A stretch of DNA of 22,216 nucleotides from a virus, in the IMG/VR virus record IMGVR_UViG_3300025110_000147, positions 1-22,216 of that record. One strand, 5' to 3'. The notes below the pieces were generated by a model. It was not told the DNA's origin, searched no databases, and saw only the letters and a list, made by a program, of their open reading frames with translations. Below, in pieces: positions 7,350-17,085 of the stretch. The position numbers and the translations under genes were made by a program. Positions within the stretch are counted from its first letter, which is position 1. The number at the start of each line of letters is the position of its first letter.

Positions 7350-10300
7350 TTAGTAGTTGACTTTCTGGTTAAATTCTGACGTATTCCCTCCATTCTGCCT
7401 TATTTCGTCTGGATGTGGATCACCAAGTTTGTATAATTCATTGGCACGTTCTTCCCTCCTTTGTTTCTGTTCTTCAATTAATACCTCTAAACGATAAGGA
7501 TTACTAGGGTCTGCTGTAAATAATGTTTTAGCTCTTCTCTTATAGTCTTCAATAATTGTATTAAGGACTGAAGCCCTTGGAGATTCAGAAAGAGATCTTC
7601 CTACGTTAGGTAAGTTTGGATTTTGATAGTCAGGAGAACTCATTCTATGGAACAAGGCATCGACTAAAATCATATTTCCGTATTCAGGATGAGGTTCTTT
7701 TGCTATGTAATCTTTGTATCTGTTATATGCGTCTGTACTAAGTGTTACTCCTTTTTGGAGATCACTAGGTCTAGGTGGCCCCCATATTGCACCGTACCCA
7801 GATAGTCTTAGCATCTCTTCCATTACATAATTATTCTTACCTTCTTGGCTATAACCTCTCTTTGCCATTGAAGGATCTAACATTGCAGGAATAGCAGTTA
7901 ACACAAAAGAAGAACTCATTCTTGCTAGCCAAGGAGCATCATCTGTTGGCATATATTCATCGCCTAAGAAGCCTGCATTTAAGTAAGGTTCTTGAGTTAT
8001 CCAATTAGTTCTAGGTGGCAGTGATTCTGACCAGCCAGGTGTAGCATTTTTAAATTCATTTAATAACTGATCTCCAAAATTTAAGAAAGCATTGTCTGTA
8101 CCTATCAAGTCATAATTCATATTCAGTCCTGTATCTTCATTAAAGAAAGTATTTTCTCCTTCTGGATTAATAATTGGTCTTTCTCCACCAGCAGGAATAA
8201 CTCTTTTCTTTGTATCAAAAGCCTGTCTGATCGTTCTTAAATGAGAAGATCTAGGCATCCAACTCAGAAGGAATCTTTGAACACCTCTAGCTAGACGACT
8301 TCTTTCACCTGGTTCTGGTGCAATCCTTCCATAACCACTACCAGCCATTCCCATTACTGTATCTAAGAAACTTGCAATCCCTTGGTAGTAGATAGATCTA
8401 TATCTTCCTGCTAAAACTCTTGATCCTAATTGAACAACTAAACCTGCACCTAGATTCTTTCTGTCGTCTTCTGTCAACATGTGTGAGAGTTCATTGTAAT
8501 CAGCTAATCCTGCAATTAATGTTGCTGCTGGTTCAAAAGCTCTGTAAGAATTCCATCTTCCATACTGTCGAACTCCGTTCTCATCAAACCATCTCATTCT
8601 CCATGACATAGGTTCACGACCTGTCCTCTTCCATTTGTCAAAAGCGAGAGGATTTAATGGCCCTGCTCCTGTAAATTCAATAGGAGAGTTTTCATTGTTA
8701 AATATAAATCCATTAAGCAATCCTATTGTTGTTGCACCTGTTGCAACTTCTGCTTTCCAATGTTTTGCAATATAACTATTTTCATCAAATATATCTCTGT
8801 AAAAACTATCAACAGTCAAGTTCCCACCAGGGATCATCCTGATTGCTTGTTTAGTAATATCACCAGGACTTCTATTGAAAGGTTGAATAGTTGTAGCAAT
8901 ATATCCATGTTTCATGTTTTGGAAACGACCCCATAAACTTGGAACAAGTGACCAGGTTATTGTTGTTCTAGGAGTCCAATCACCTTCAGCAGGTAATGTT
9001 TTATTCCCAAACCTCATTATTTCACTATATTTAGAAGCTAACTTGTTTGGTATTTGTTTTCCTTCTTTATAGCTTTGTGCGAATTCATTAATAGCATCAA
9101 AGTCTTTAGGGTCGATTCCACTTTCTATCGCTAAGTCTTGTCCATAAGAGAAAGTTCTTTTACCCATTTTGGCTCTTATATCATCTGTAAAAGTAAGCAT
9201 CCGACCTATTTGAATAGCTGCTGGATGTTTCATTACTGCATCTGCAATCGTTTCTCCATTTACAACGGCTGAACTCTTAAAGAAATTAACTTTTGCTTGT
9301 GCCCATTTTCCTGCGTAGTTATAAGCATCAATTCCTTTTAATCCTTCTTTTCCTGCTTGACTTAGACCTTCTTCAAATCCAACAGTATAAAGCAAACTAT
9401 TTCCTACTAATGCCTTTTGGAAAGTTTCAATACTTCCTTGTCCTCTTAGATCAAAAGTATTAACTCTCCAAGCCCAGTCAAGAGCAGTAGCAGGAGAACT
9501 CTTATCTATTTCTTTAGATAAAGGGAAAGTATTTAAGTCAAAAGCTCTTGCATTATTGCTTTGTTTCTTTCCTGCTTCTGAAAGTTGATGGGCTTTATCA
9601 ACTTCTTTGTAATTGTTTAAATCCCAAGCAGAAGATCTTCGGCCTGGATCGTAAAGAGTTTGTCCTAATTGGAATGATTTTGTTGCAAGTTTTAAAGCAC
9701 CATAAGCTTCGACTACATATCTTTGATACATCAATGCAGCCATTGGTATTTTATTTAATTTTGGTTTACGACTAAATACATCAACTCCTGCATAAACAAC
9801 AGGTTCTAAAGACATTCTTGCAATAGGTACTCCTGCTTGAACTGCCCATGTAAAAGGAGCAGTTAATAGTTGTGCAACTCTATAAGTTGTTAAAGTCCTT
9901 CCAATTTTTTCAAGGCTTAATTTCGGAGTTTCTTTGAGTTCTTCAACTATTATCTCTCCTGGTTTTTTTGTTCCTCCATCAACAGGGCTAGGGCCATCCA
10001 TTAAATCAGTCAATGCAATAACACCATCAGGGCCATCAGCATCAGCAGCAACTATTGCTATTTGATTTAATCCAGACTTTGCTTCAGGTGTCCAATTTCT
10101 TGTTCTCATTGCCTCTTGTACTGCTGGAGGGAAGTTCTCAAATACATCCATATCTATTTCAACTATCTCTGTCATATCCATTTTGATATTTGGAGTTGGT
10201 TCATTTGTTAATTTGATTCCTTGTAAGTCTGGTAACTGTGCCTGTGTTGTTGCTAATAATTGACCTGTTGCTCTAGTAATTGTTTGATATAACTTGACCA

Positions 10301-13300
10301 TCCTTACGGCTGCTGAGATGCTCGCTTCTAGTTCTGAAGCTGCTTGTTGATAATTAATAGTGTTAATGTTTGCTTCGTTTAATACTCTTTGAGCAGCTTT
10401 TGCTGTCTCTTGACTTGTTAATTGAACACCAATTCTAAGCTTTAAAAGGTTCTTAACATTGGTTACATTGTCTGCAAGTTTCCTTGCAAGTCCTTTATTC
10501 AAGTCAAAAATATCTTCTGCATTAACACCAAAACGTGCAGCATCTTCTATTGCTTCACTTAAAAGTTCTTGAGTATTTACAGAAGGAAGACCTGTTGAAA
10601 TAATACGGTCTAATCTATGACTAATTGCATCCCATAATATTTGTATCTCAGGAACTTCTGGCCCGTAAATCTTCTTACCAGTTGGACTTTTAACAGCCAT
10701 AACATCATCCCATAGAGATGAATCTGTAATCTTTAATTCTCCTCTTCTCCAAGCATCAAGAGCTTTTAAGAAGTCTTCTTTAAGCCCTTCTTTCTCTCCA
10801 GTAGTTGCTTCCCATCTGGAAACTCCTGGTTCATTTATCTTTTGTCTTTTAGTTTCTTCTACTAATTGTTCATCTCTTATTTCATTTTCAACTTTTGTCG
10901 TTTCAGTTTTATCTATTAATTGTTGATCTTGAATCTCATCAATTTGTTTTTTTAGTTCTGTTGCTTTTTTATTCCAATTTCTATTTTTAATTGCTTCTTT
11001 TGTTAACTTTCTTTTGCCATTAACAGTAATATAAGACTTACCTTTTTCTGGTTTTGGTGGTTCTGGCCCTAAAGCTTCTAATTCAGATTTCAAATTTTTA
11101 AGATCTGTCTCTCTTTGCTGTCTAAGAAATTGATCTTCGGGATCTAATTTTGCTTTTGTATCACTGAATCGTTCAGCAAATGCGAAAGGATCATCCATAA
11201 TCTCTCGACCTTTCGCTCTTGCTCTAGCAACACTTAACTGCATTTGTACTCTGCTTATATTACGTTGCACTTCATTTGCTTTTGTCCAATCAAGAGAATG
11301 ATCTCTAACCATCTTGATATTTCTTTGCTTTAGAAAATCGTTAAATATTTTCTTAGTTCTTGGCCCACCTAAAGAAGCATGAACACTAGCCCATAAGTCT
11401 TGGAAGAAGACACCAATTCTATATATAAGACTTTGAAAACTATCGGTAATTATAAAGTCACTACCTTTTGTAACTCCTTTGTAATTTTGTCTTAAACCTT
11501 CTTCTAATTTAGCAAAGAACGCATCAGTTAAGTTTTCAGCAAAGTATTCATCAACATCGACATATCTATAATTAGCCTCAGTATATTTTTTATTTCTAAA
11601 GGCTTTTAGTTCCTCTGCACTTGCTTTCTTTTGCCATTTTGCTTTCGCTTTTTTAAATTCTTTTTTATATCTAATTAAGTCTTTTTCAGGCAAGTACCTA
11701 GATAAAGAGTGCCATAATTCATGTACTAATGTTCTAGGTAATTCACCTTCTTTAATAATATTTTTTCTTATTTCAAGCAGGCTATTTGCAAAATTAAAAC
11801 GACCCATTGCACCTATTTTATTTGTAATACTTAAGGCGACATCATCAAACATTTGTCGGCCTATTGTATTCATAAAATCTTTTATGAGTTCAACGTCATC
11901 AGGATCTATATCTTTAACAGGGTATTTATCTCCTAATCGTTTTAATAATTTATCTGCACCTCTGTATTGTGATAAACCTCTACCACCTTCTTCTATCGTT
12001 TTAAATGGTTTAGCTTTCCGTCTAGCAGCATAATTAATAATTTCTTCGTAGGAAGAACCAAAAGAAACCTTTTCTAAAATCTCATCATCTAAAGGAATAT
12101 CGCCACGTTCTATTCCTCTAGTAATTTCTAGTGTCTTTTCATCAAGTTCTTCTAATAATCTTTTATCTTCTGCTTCTTTCGCTAGGGTTTCTTCTTCTAA
12201 TTTTCTAGCAACTGCCTGTACTCTTTCTTCTGAAACAGGTTTACCTTGTGAATCAACCCATCCAATGTCATCACCTTTCCAAGTAAACCCTTCTTCTAAA
12301 TCCAAAGCTTCATCTATGCCAGTCCATTCACCTTCATCAGCTAAACGTCCTTTGTAACCATCTACTTGGTATGCAGATTTTTTTAAAACACCGTATGCGT
12401 TAGCACTAGGTTTAACAGGCTTATTAGTTTTTAAACTCCTCCATTCAATATTAGGATCTTCGCCTAACCATTTAGCAAACAGTCTTCGTCTTTTAGGATC
12501 AGAACCTTCTAATCTATATTCACCAGGCGGTAAATAATCATAAACTTCTTCAAAGCTTCGCCTCATTAATAAAGTTCTTTTCGTTGGCCCTAGTGATGGA
12601 ATATCACTTTCTTTGATTCCTAATTGAGCAAGTTGTTCATCACCTAAATCTTCTAATCTTTGAATGTGAATTTCATTGTAAGTACCTAAATCTTCAGTAC
12701 CAGCAGCAATTCGTCTTGCATCTACAGGGTTTGATTGCTCTACAATGACTGATCCCCATTCAGCTTGATCTATATCTAAATCTTGAGGGTCGATTGTTCT
12801 TCTTACTTGCTCAATAAATTTGACAGCATCATCAGTAAAAGATGAACCGTAGCGTTCTTTGATGCTTCTACCTTGTAATGTTCTTGCTTTCTCCCATAGC
12901 TCTTGTCTCTTGGCTGGTGGAATGTGAGCCATTGATTTATCAAAGGCTGCCCTATCAAGTCTTGTTTGTACTCTTTGGAAACTAGGTTCTGTTGCTAATT
13001 CATCAGCGACAGTTTCAATCTGTTGTTGCTTGGCAACGTATTCTTTTGTTCCAGGTTCTAAATTTGCAAGATCTTCTATTAACCATTTACCTCTTATGCC
13101 TTTAAGAATCGCACCAATTCCAAAATCTATTCCCCATCCTTCAAGCATATTTTTTAATCGACCTTGTAATCCTTTGTCGTTAGGGTTGCTCTTTAAATCT
13201 TGGACTAAAGGAATAGTTTCCAGCCAACTGAAATAAGGAGTATTAGTAGCAAGATCAAAGAGGCGACCTTCGTATTGGTCAAAACCAGCAAAGTCAACAA

Positions 13301-13952
13301 TTAAACCTTTTGGATTAAGAGTCGCATTAGTTGCTGCACCAGCACCAAAACCAACAAGACTACCTACTTTTTGAGCTTTCCTTCCTCCTCCTAATGTTTT
13401 AGCAACTGTTGTTGCAGTACCTGTTTGTATTGCTTTCTCTATCTTTTTTGCTTTTTGAGTTGCAGTTGCTATCCCTGTTCCAAGCTTAGTTCCTTTAAGA
13501 CCAAGGTTTGCAACCTTCAAGGCTTTACTAAGAGTTACCCATTCAAGTCCAAACTGAAGAACTCCTGTTACAAAATCTTCAACACCACCACTACTTTTAA
13601 GCTTTTGAGGTTTCCATCCTCCCATTCCAATAATGGGTTTATCTGGTTCTTCTGCTGTAGTTCCTTCTCCTACTCCAAAGTAACCACCTATATCTCTAAT
13701 AGTGTCGCTTCCTTCTTGCAGAGCATTTATCCCTGCATTTATAACCATGCGAGGAGGGAGTGATTTATTTAATAGAGGTAGTTTTTGTAGTTGATCTCCC
13801 TCTAAAGTATTCCTAATTGAATCGACAAATGAAGTTTTCTTAGTTGGTTGAACTTCTTTTTTCTGTTCTTTCTTTGGTTCCTTTTCTTCGTATTCCTTGT
13901 ATTCAAGCTTCTGTTCACCTGTTTCAGGATCTGTAACGTAAATAATTGGCAT
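7350..13952 (-). CDS. 16: Giant internal virion (ejection) protein, gp16-like, with HExxH motif
   Basis: This 2200-residue protein occupies the gp16 slot between gp15 and the tail fibre. T7 gp16 has 1318 residues and is ejected into the cell envelope to help form the DNA-translocation channel. The N-terminus is charged and Lys/Glu-rich. Gly/Ala-rich amphipathic helices follow at about 110-320, typical of ejection proteins. An unidentified compact region lies at about 430-530 (YNEIHIQRLEDLG, PPGEYRLEG). A zincin-like segment has HELWH at 744-748 and EYFAEN with Glu806. A highly charged helical region lies at about 930-1130. The second half is long, helical and Trp/aromatic-rich, with many short conserved-looking motifs. 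I see no transglycosylase motif (catalytic Glu followed by a GLMQ-type element) at the N-terminus. The start ATG lies 35 nt after the gp15 stop, and no Shine-Dalgarno sequence is visible. The gp16 call rests on position, size rank and composition. Confidence 0.88.
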   Translation of the reverse strand: MPIIYVTDPETGEQKLEYKEYEEKEPKKEQKKEVQPTKKTSFVDSIRNTLEGDQLQKLPLLNKSLPPRMVINAGINALQEGSDTIRDIGGYFGVGEGTTAEEPDKPIIGMGGWKPQKLKSSGGVEDFVTGVLQFGLEWVTLSKALKVANLGLKGTKLGTGIATATQKAKKIEKAIQTGTATTVAKTLGGGRKAQKVGSLVGFGAGAATNATLNPKGLIVDFAGFDQYEGRLFDLATNTPYFSWLETIPLVQDLKSNPNDKGLQGRLKNMLEGWGIDFGIGAILKGIRGKWLIEDLANLEPGTKEYVAKQQQIETVADELATEPSFQRVQTRLDRAAFDKSMAHIPPAKRQELWEKARTLQGRSIKERYGSSFTDDAVKFIEQVRRTIDPQDLDIDQAEWGSVIVEQSNPVDARRIAAGTEDLGTYNEIHIQRLEDLGDEQLAQLGIKESDIPSLGPTKRTLLMRRSFEEVYDYLPPGEYRLEGSDPKRRRLFAKWLGEDPNIEWRSLKTNKPVKPSANAYGVLKKSAYQVDGYKGRLADEGEWTGIDEALDLEEGFTWKGDDIGWVDSQGKPVSEERVQAVARKLEEETLAKEAEDKRLLEELDEKTLEITRGIERGDIPLDDEILEKVSFGSSYEEIINYAARRKAKPFKTIEEGGRGLSQYRGADKLLKRLGDKYPVKDIDPDDVELIKDFMNTIGRQMFDDVALSITNKIGAMGRFNFANSLLEIRKNIIKEGELPRTLVHELWHSLSRYLPEKDLIRYKKEFKKAKAKWQKKASAEELKAFRNKKYTEANYRYVDVDEYFAENLTDAFFAKLEEGLRQNYKGVTKGSDFIITDSFQSLIYRIGVFFQDLWASVHASLGGPRTKKIFNDFLKQRNIKMVRDHSLDWTKANEVQRNISRVQMQLSVARARAKGREIMDDPFAFAERFSDTKAKLDPEDQFLRQQRETDLKNLKSELEALGPEPPKPEKGKSYITVNGKRKLTKEAIKNRNWNKKATELKKQIDEIQDQQLIDKTETTKVENEIRDEQLVEETKRQKINEPGVSRWEATTGEKEGLKEDFLKALDAWRRGELKITDSSLWDDVMAVKSPTGKKIYGPEVPEIQILWDAISHRLDRIISTGLPSVNTQELLSEAIEDAARFGVNAEDIFDLNKGLARKLADNVTNVKNLLKLRIGVQLTSQETAKAAQRVLNEANINTINYQQAASELEASISAAVRMVKLYQTITRATGQLLATTQAQLPDLQGIKLTNEPTPNIKMDMTEIVEIDMDVFENFPPAVQEAMRTRNWTPEAKSGLNQIAIVAADADGPDGVIALTDLMDGPSPVDGGTKKPGEIIVEELKETPKLSLEKIGRTLTTYRVAQLLTAPFTWAVQAGVPIARMSLEPVVYAGVDVFSRKPKLNKIPMAALMYQRYVVEAYGALKLATKSFQLGQTLYDPGRRSSAWDLNNYKEVDKAHQLSEAGKKQSNNARAFDLNTFPLSKEIDKSSPATALDWAWRVNTFDLRGQGSIETFQKALVGNSLLYTVGFEEGLSQAGKEGLKGIDAYNYAGKWAQAKVNFFKSSAVVNGETIADAVMKHPAAIQIGRMLTFTDDIRAKMGKRTFSYGQDLAIESGIDPKDFDAINEFAQSYKEGKQIPNKLASKYSEIMRFGNKTLPAEGDWTPRTTITWSLVPSLWGRFQNMKHGYIATTIQPFNRSPGDITKQAIRMIPGGNLTVDSFYRDIFDENSYIAKHWKAEVATGATTIGLLNGFIFNNENSPIEFTGAGPLNPLAFDKWKRTGREPMSWRMRWFDENGVRQYGRWNSYRAFEPAATLIAGLADYNELSHMLTEDDRKNLGAGLVVQLGSRVLAGRYRSIYYQGIASFLDTVMGMAGSGYGRIAPEPGERSRLARGVQRFLLSWMPRSSHLRTIRQAFDTKKRVIPAGGERPIINPEGENTFFNEDTGLNMNYDLIGTDNAFLNFGDQLLNEFKNATPGWSESLPPRTNWITQEPYLNAGFLGDEYMPTDDAPWLARMSSSFVLTAIPAMLDPSMAKRGYSQEGKNNYVMEEMLRLSGYGAIWGPPRPSDLQKGVTLSTDAYNRYKDYIAKEPHPEYGNMILVDALFHRMSSPDYQNPNLPNVGRSLSESPRASVLNTIIEDYKRRAKTLFTADPSNPYRLEVLIEEQKQRREERANELYKLGDPHPDEIRQNGGNTSEFNQKVNY
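11535..11723 (-). other. Metalloprotease-like active-site segment inside gp16
   Basis: On the minus strand this stretch encodes His744-Glu745-Leu-Trp-His748 through Glu806 in EYFAEN. HExxH plus a downstream Glu in an (E/D)xFAE-type helix is the zinc ligand pattern of many zincins. The residues before HELWH (GELPRTLV) and the amphipathic helix around it fit such a fold. The motif is seen; activity is inferred. Confidence 0.6.
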
Positions 13953-13987
13953 GGCGAATCAGTCTATTTAATGATGATACTTGAGCT

Positions 13988-16378
13988 TTAGACGTTTGGA
14001 AGTTCTACATTACCTCCAAGCATCCTTTTTATAGTTTCGACTTCATTTGCACTTGGATTATTTTTTAACTTGTTAAACATCTTAGATCTTCTTAAAGTTG
14101 ATCTCGAAGGATCAATGTCGAAACTAGGATTACCTGCAATTAAAACATCTTCTGAAGTAGTTAATGCTAATAGTTCTTCTAACCTTTGCATCATGGGTGC
14201 AGCTTGTTCTTGTAATCCATGAGCTTTAATCTGATAACGAATATAATCAAAGATTGTTAAACCTGATCTACTGATTATCTTCTGAGTAGAAGAACCGAAT
14301 GGGATTTGACTAAGAGGTGTTCCTTCTTCTAATTGATTTAATTGTTCGACAAATACTTCTTTACTGTATAAAGGACTTTTTTCTGTATAGGATTTTAGTC
14401 TGACATTCTCAGCAGCATCGCCTCTATTACCTCCTGCTAAGTTATAAAGAAGAGCATCAGGTGTTTCACCATAAAACTCAACAACAGTAGGAGGTTTGTT
14501 AACAGGTCTGTTTCTGTCTATTATTGGTACTCCTAATCCTCCTGAGTTATAACCTTGTATTAAGTCACCAGAATGAATACCTTGACTTACCTTTGTTGTA
14601 ATAGATAAAGAGTTTGCTATTTCTTCTTCTGCTTGTTTATATATAATACTTAGTTTTTCTATTTTCTCTTCATAAGGTATATTTAGTTCTCTGACTTTAT
14701 TAGCCTCTACTCTATATTTTCTTGTTGTAATGTTTATTAATAGTCCTTCGTTTGCACTAATAACACCTGGGCTAGATTCTCCTACCATTAATACATCATT
14801 CTCGGCTCTTTTGTTTAATAGTTTTAGAATAGAATTTTTCTCTTGATCCATTATTGCTTTTGTAAAATCTTTATCTTCTTGTGTTTTAACAGGTGCAACT
14901 TGTGATCTTAAGTAATTTCTTTGATCTCTAGTAATAAGATTATTCTTGTGATAGAACCTAATCTCAGCTAACAATTCAGTAGGGTTAGCCATTCCATTGT
15001 CAATTCTTTCTTGAAGTAAATCATTGTTTGAATCTTTCATATCAATACCTCTACCATTTCTCCATATCTCCATCCTGCTACTTAAAATATTTAATCTCCC
15101 TTCTCTTTCGTGATGGTTTGAAAGTTTATTGATTTCTTTTCTTTGCTCTCTTTCCCATTGCTGCATACCAGTTAGATCAATTTCTTGAGATATTATTCCC
15201 CCTGGGGTTTTAACTTCAAAAGGATCTAGTTCTTCTGTCTCAAGATTAGAGTCAGTAAATGTTGCTATTGCTTCATCAAATAATTGATTCTGATAATCTT
15301 CGCCTTTCTTCACTGCTCCTTGATCTGCGTACCTATCATAATTTGCTTGGATTTCTAATGTTCTAGCTTTCAAATCTTCTCTTACTTTTGCTTCACCTCC
15401 TAATTCGTTAATAAGTAATGGAGGATTATCACCAGGCCCAACCCTTGTATTTAATAATTCGCTAGTAAACAATTCAATTCTCTTTTCTAATTCATATCTA
15501 TCATCTGTACTAGCAGCTAATTGTTTTGCAAGGTTGTCTATGAAATTAGTTTTCTTAGTTGAGTAAGATTTTTTACTTGATCCACTATTTTTATGTGTAT
15601 CAAAAAGATTTTTAAAAGTAGAGCCATCACCTGTAATTAGGTTTTGATTAATTGAATTGGCTAAGTTAATATCAAAAGTTTCATTAATTCTTCGGTCTTG
15701 TTCATCTGCAAAGATAGTAGATAATGCTGCTCTACTGTTACCAATTTGAGCTTGTAGCTGTGGTGTTAATTCAGCTAACACTTCAGCGTCTGAAATATTA
15801 CTTCTAATATATTCTTGTACTGCTTCGTTAAAACGATTAGGTTCACCTTCTGGTGGGTTTGGGTTTAATATTATAGATTCTCCATTATCATCTTTTAAAC
15901 TTTTTAAGTATGGAGTTAAGCCATAAATAGCTTCTAATCCTTGACGCTTTTGTAGTGCTTTCTGGTAATAATAATCTGTTCTTGGATCTAAGTTTCTAGC
16001 TAAAGAATAACGATTCTTTGCTGATGGGTCTTGTGTTTTTTCGACTTCATCTTCTGCTTTATCTCTAACCTTATCTAAAGGTTTTAGTGTCGGTTCTTTC
16101 TTGAGATAATCTTCAGCAACATATTTTTCAGCATCTGCTTCTGCTTTCTTTTCTAGCTCTCCTTGGTATTGGAAAAATGATGATGCGACATTTTGCAGAT
16201 TAGCATTTAAAGAACTTAAGGAATTGACAAGGTTCTTTGTGTTTTGTATTTCTGCTGGTTCTGGTAATTTTGCTAACTGACCAAGTGAGACTGCTCCAGG
16301 TGCATTAGGTGAACCTGCTCTTACATAAGTATCGACAGGTGCAGCTTTAGGTTGAAGTGAAGGAATTTGTAAAGACAT
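13988..16378 (-). CDS. 15: Internal virion protein, gp15-like
   Basis: The 796-residue product is close to T7 gp15 (747 aa) and lies between gp14 and gp16 as in T7. gp15 forms a ring of the internal core and, after ejection, part of the periplasmic tunnel for DNA. The sequence is almost wholly alpha-helical and charged, without membrane segments. Its Pro-containing N-terminal arm (SLQIPSLQPKAAPVDTYVR) is followed by coiled-coil-prone stretches (QNTKNLVNSLSSLNANLQNV; YQGELEKKAEADAEKYV). Long helical-repeat sequence continues to the end, closing with NEVETIKRMLGGN. The ATG starts 3 nt after the gp14 stop, and the bases GGAAAAAATAAATC before it give only a weak ribosome site. Assignment rests on synteny, length and composition, because gp15 proteins diverge strongly. 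Confidence 0.88.
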   Translation of the reverse strand: MSLQIPSLQPKAAPVDTYVRAGSPNAPGAVSLGQLAKLPEPAEIQNTKNLVNSLSSLNANLQNVASSFFQYQGELEKKAEADAEKYVAEDYLKKEPTLKPLDKVRDKAEDEVEKTQDPSAKNRYSLARNLDPRTDYYYQKALQKRQGLEAIYGLTPYLKSLKDDNGESIILNPNPPEGEPNRFNEAVQEYIRSNISDAEVLAELTPQLQAQIGNSRAALSTIFADEQDRRINETFDINLANSINQNLITGDGSTFKNLFDTHKNSGSSKKSYSTKKTNFIDNLAKQLAASTDDRYELEKRIELFTSELLNTRVGPGDNPPLLINELGGEAKVREDLKARTLEIQANYDRYADQGAVKKGEDYQNQLFDEAIATFTDSNLETEELDPFEVKTPGGIISQEIDLTGMQQWEREQRKEINKLSNHHEREGRLNILSSRMEIWRNGRGIDMKDSNNDLLQERIDNGMANPTELLAEIRFYHKNNLITRDQRNYLRSQVAPVKTQEDKDFTKAIMDQEKNSILKLLNKRAENDVLMVGESSPGVISANEGLLINITTRKYRVEANKVRELNIPYEEKIEKLSIIYKQAEEEIANSLSITTKVSQGIHSGDLIQGYNSGGLGVPIIDRNRPVNKPPTVVEFYGETPDALLYNLAGGNRGDAAENVRLKSYTEKSPLYSKEVFVEQLNQLEEGTPLSQIPFGSSTQKIISRSGLTIFDYIRYQIKAHGLQEQAAPMMQRLEELLALTTSEDVLIAGNPSFDIDPSRSTLRRSKMFNKLKNNPSANEVETIKRMLGGNVELPNV

Positions 16379-16381
16379 GAT

Positions 16382-17083
16382 TTATTTTTTCCAAGGGTTT
16401 ATTTTTGTAGGATCTCCACCGCCTGCGTAAATACCAGAAGAAGTAGAGAAGCCAGCTTGTGCTCCACTTAAACCAGCATTTAATACTCCTAAGAATCCTG
16501 GCCCACTTACTTTTCCTCGTTTTATAGGTTTCATAGGATCTAATATCGTTCGTTCTAAGTATGGTTGTTGACTTGCAATTCGACTAGCCCTATCTGCACC
16601 TGCTCCTTTCTTCCGTTGTTGTATTTGTTGACCAGTAAAGGCTAGGTTCCTATTTGTTATGTAGTCAAATTGTGCTTGTTGTCGCCTCCAATCAGCAATT
16701 AAATTATTAACAGTATTGCCAACACGACCATCTGCAATAACTTCACCTCTACCTCTTAAGAAATCTTTTTGTGCTTCTCTTTTTGCTTGACCTGCTGCTG
16801 CCTGTTCTTGTTGTAACTGTAAATTTAATTGTGCTATATCATTCTCATAGGCTGTGTTAGCAAGGAAAGTATTTTGTTCGATTAAATCTTCTTGTAGTTG
16901 TTTTTGTTGTTCTTCTCCTGTTCTAGTTGCTTCTGTTTGCAACACATTATATTGATATTCCTGTTCTGCTACTTGGTTCTCAAATTCTATCTGTGCGTTC
17001 TGTGCTCTAGTCGCAGCGTTCTGCTGCATTATTGAAAGTCCTGCTGACAGGACTCCCATTATTATCGGAACGGGGCCGCACAT
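16382..17083 (-). CDS. 14: Internal virion protein, gp14-like
   Basis: The 233-residue product is near T7 gp14 in size (196 aa) and position. gp14 is a core protein ejected into the outer membrane at infection. The N-terminus has the Cys/Pro start and apolar segment typical of this family (MCGPVPIIMGVLSAGLSIMQ). A long Gln/Glu/Ala-rich coiled coil covers about residues 20-120. The C-terminus is Gly/Ser-rich, with a second apolar stretch (GFLGVLNAGLSGAQAGF) near 195-212, and ends in NPWKK. GAGG lies nine bases before the ATG, one of the few convincing ribosome sites in the window. The upstream gene stops 2 nt before the start. Confidence 0.9.
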   Translation of the reverse strand: MCGPVPIIMGVLSAGLSIMQQNAATRAQNAQIEFENQVAEQEYQYNVLQTEATRTGEEQQKQLQEDLIEQNTFLANTAYENDIAQLNLQLQQEQAAAGQAKREAQKDFLRGRGEVIADGRVGNTVNNLIADWRRQQAQFDYITNRNLAFTGQQIQQRKKGAGADRASRIASQQPYLERTILDPMKPIKRGKVSGPGFLGVLNAGLSGAQAGFSTSSGIYAGGGDPTKINPWKK

Positions 17084-17085
17084 AA

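Noticed and set aside
13030-13763. Plus-strand open frames of 68 and 112 codons, one rich in Cys and Phe
   Set aside because: They lie entirely opposite the gp16 coding frame, have low-complexity shadow composition, and lack ribosome sites or recognisable motifs. The same reasoning applies to the other plus-strand frames in the window.
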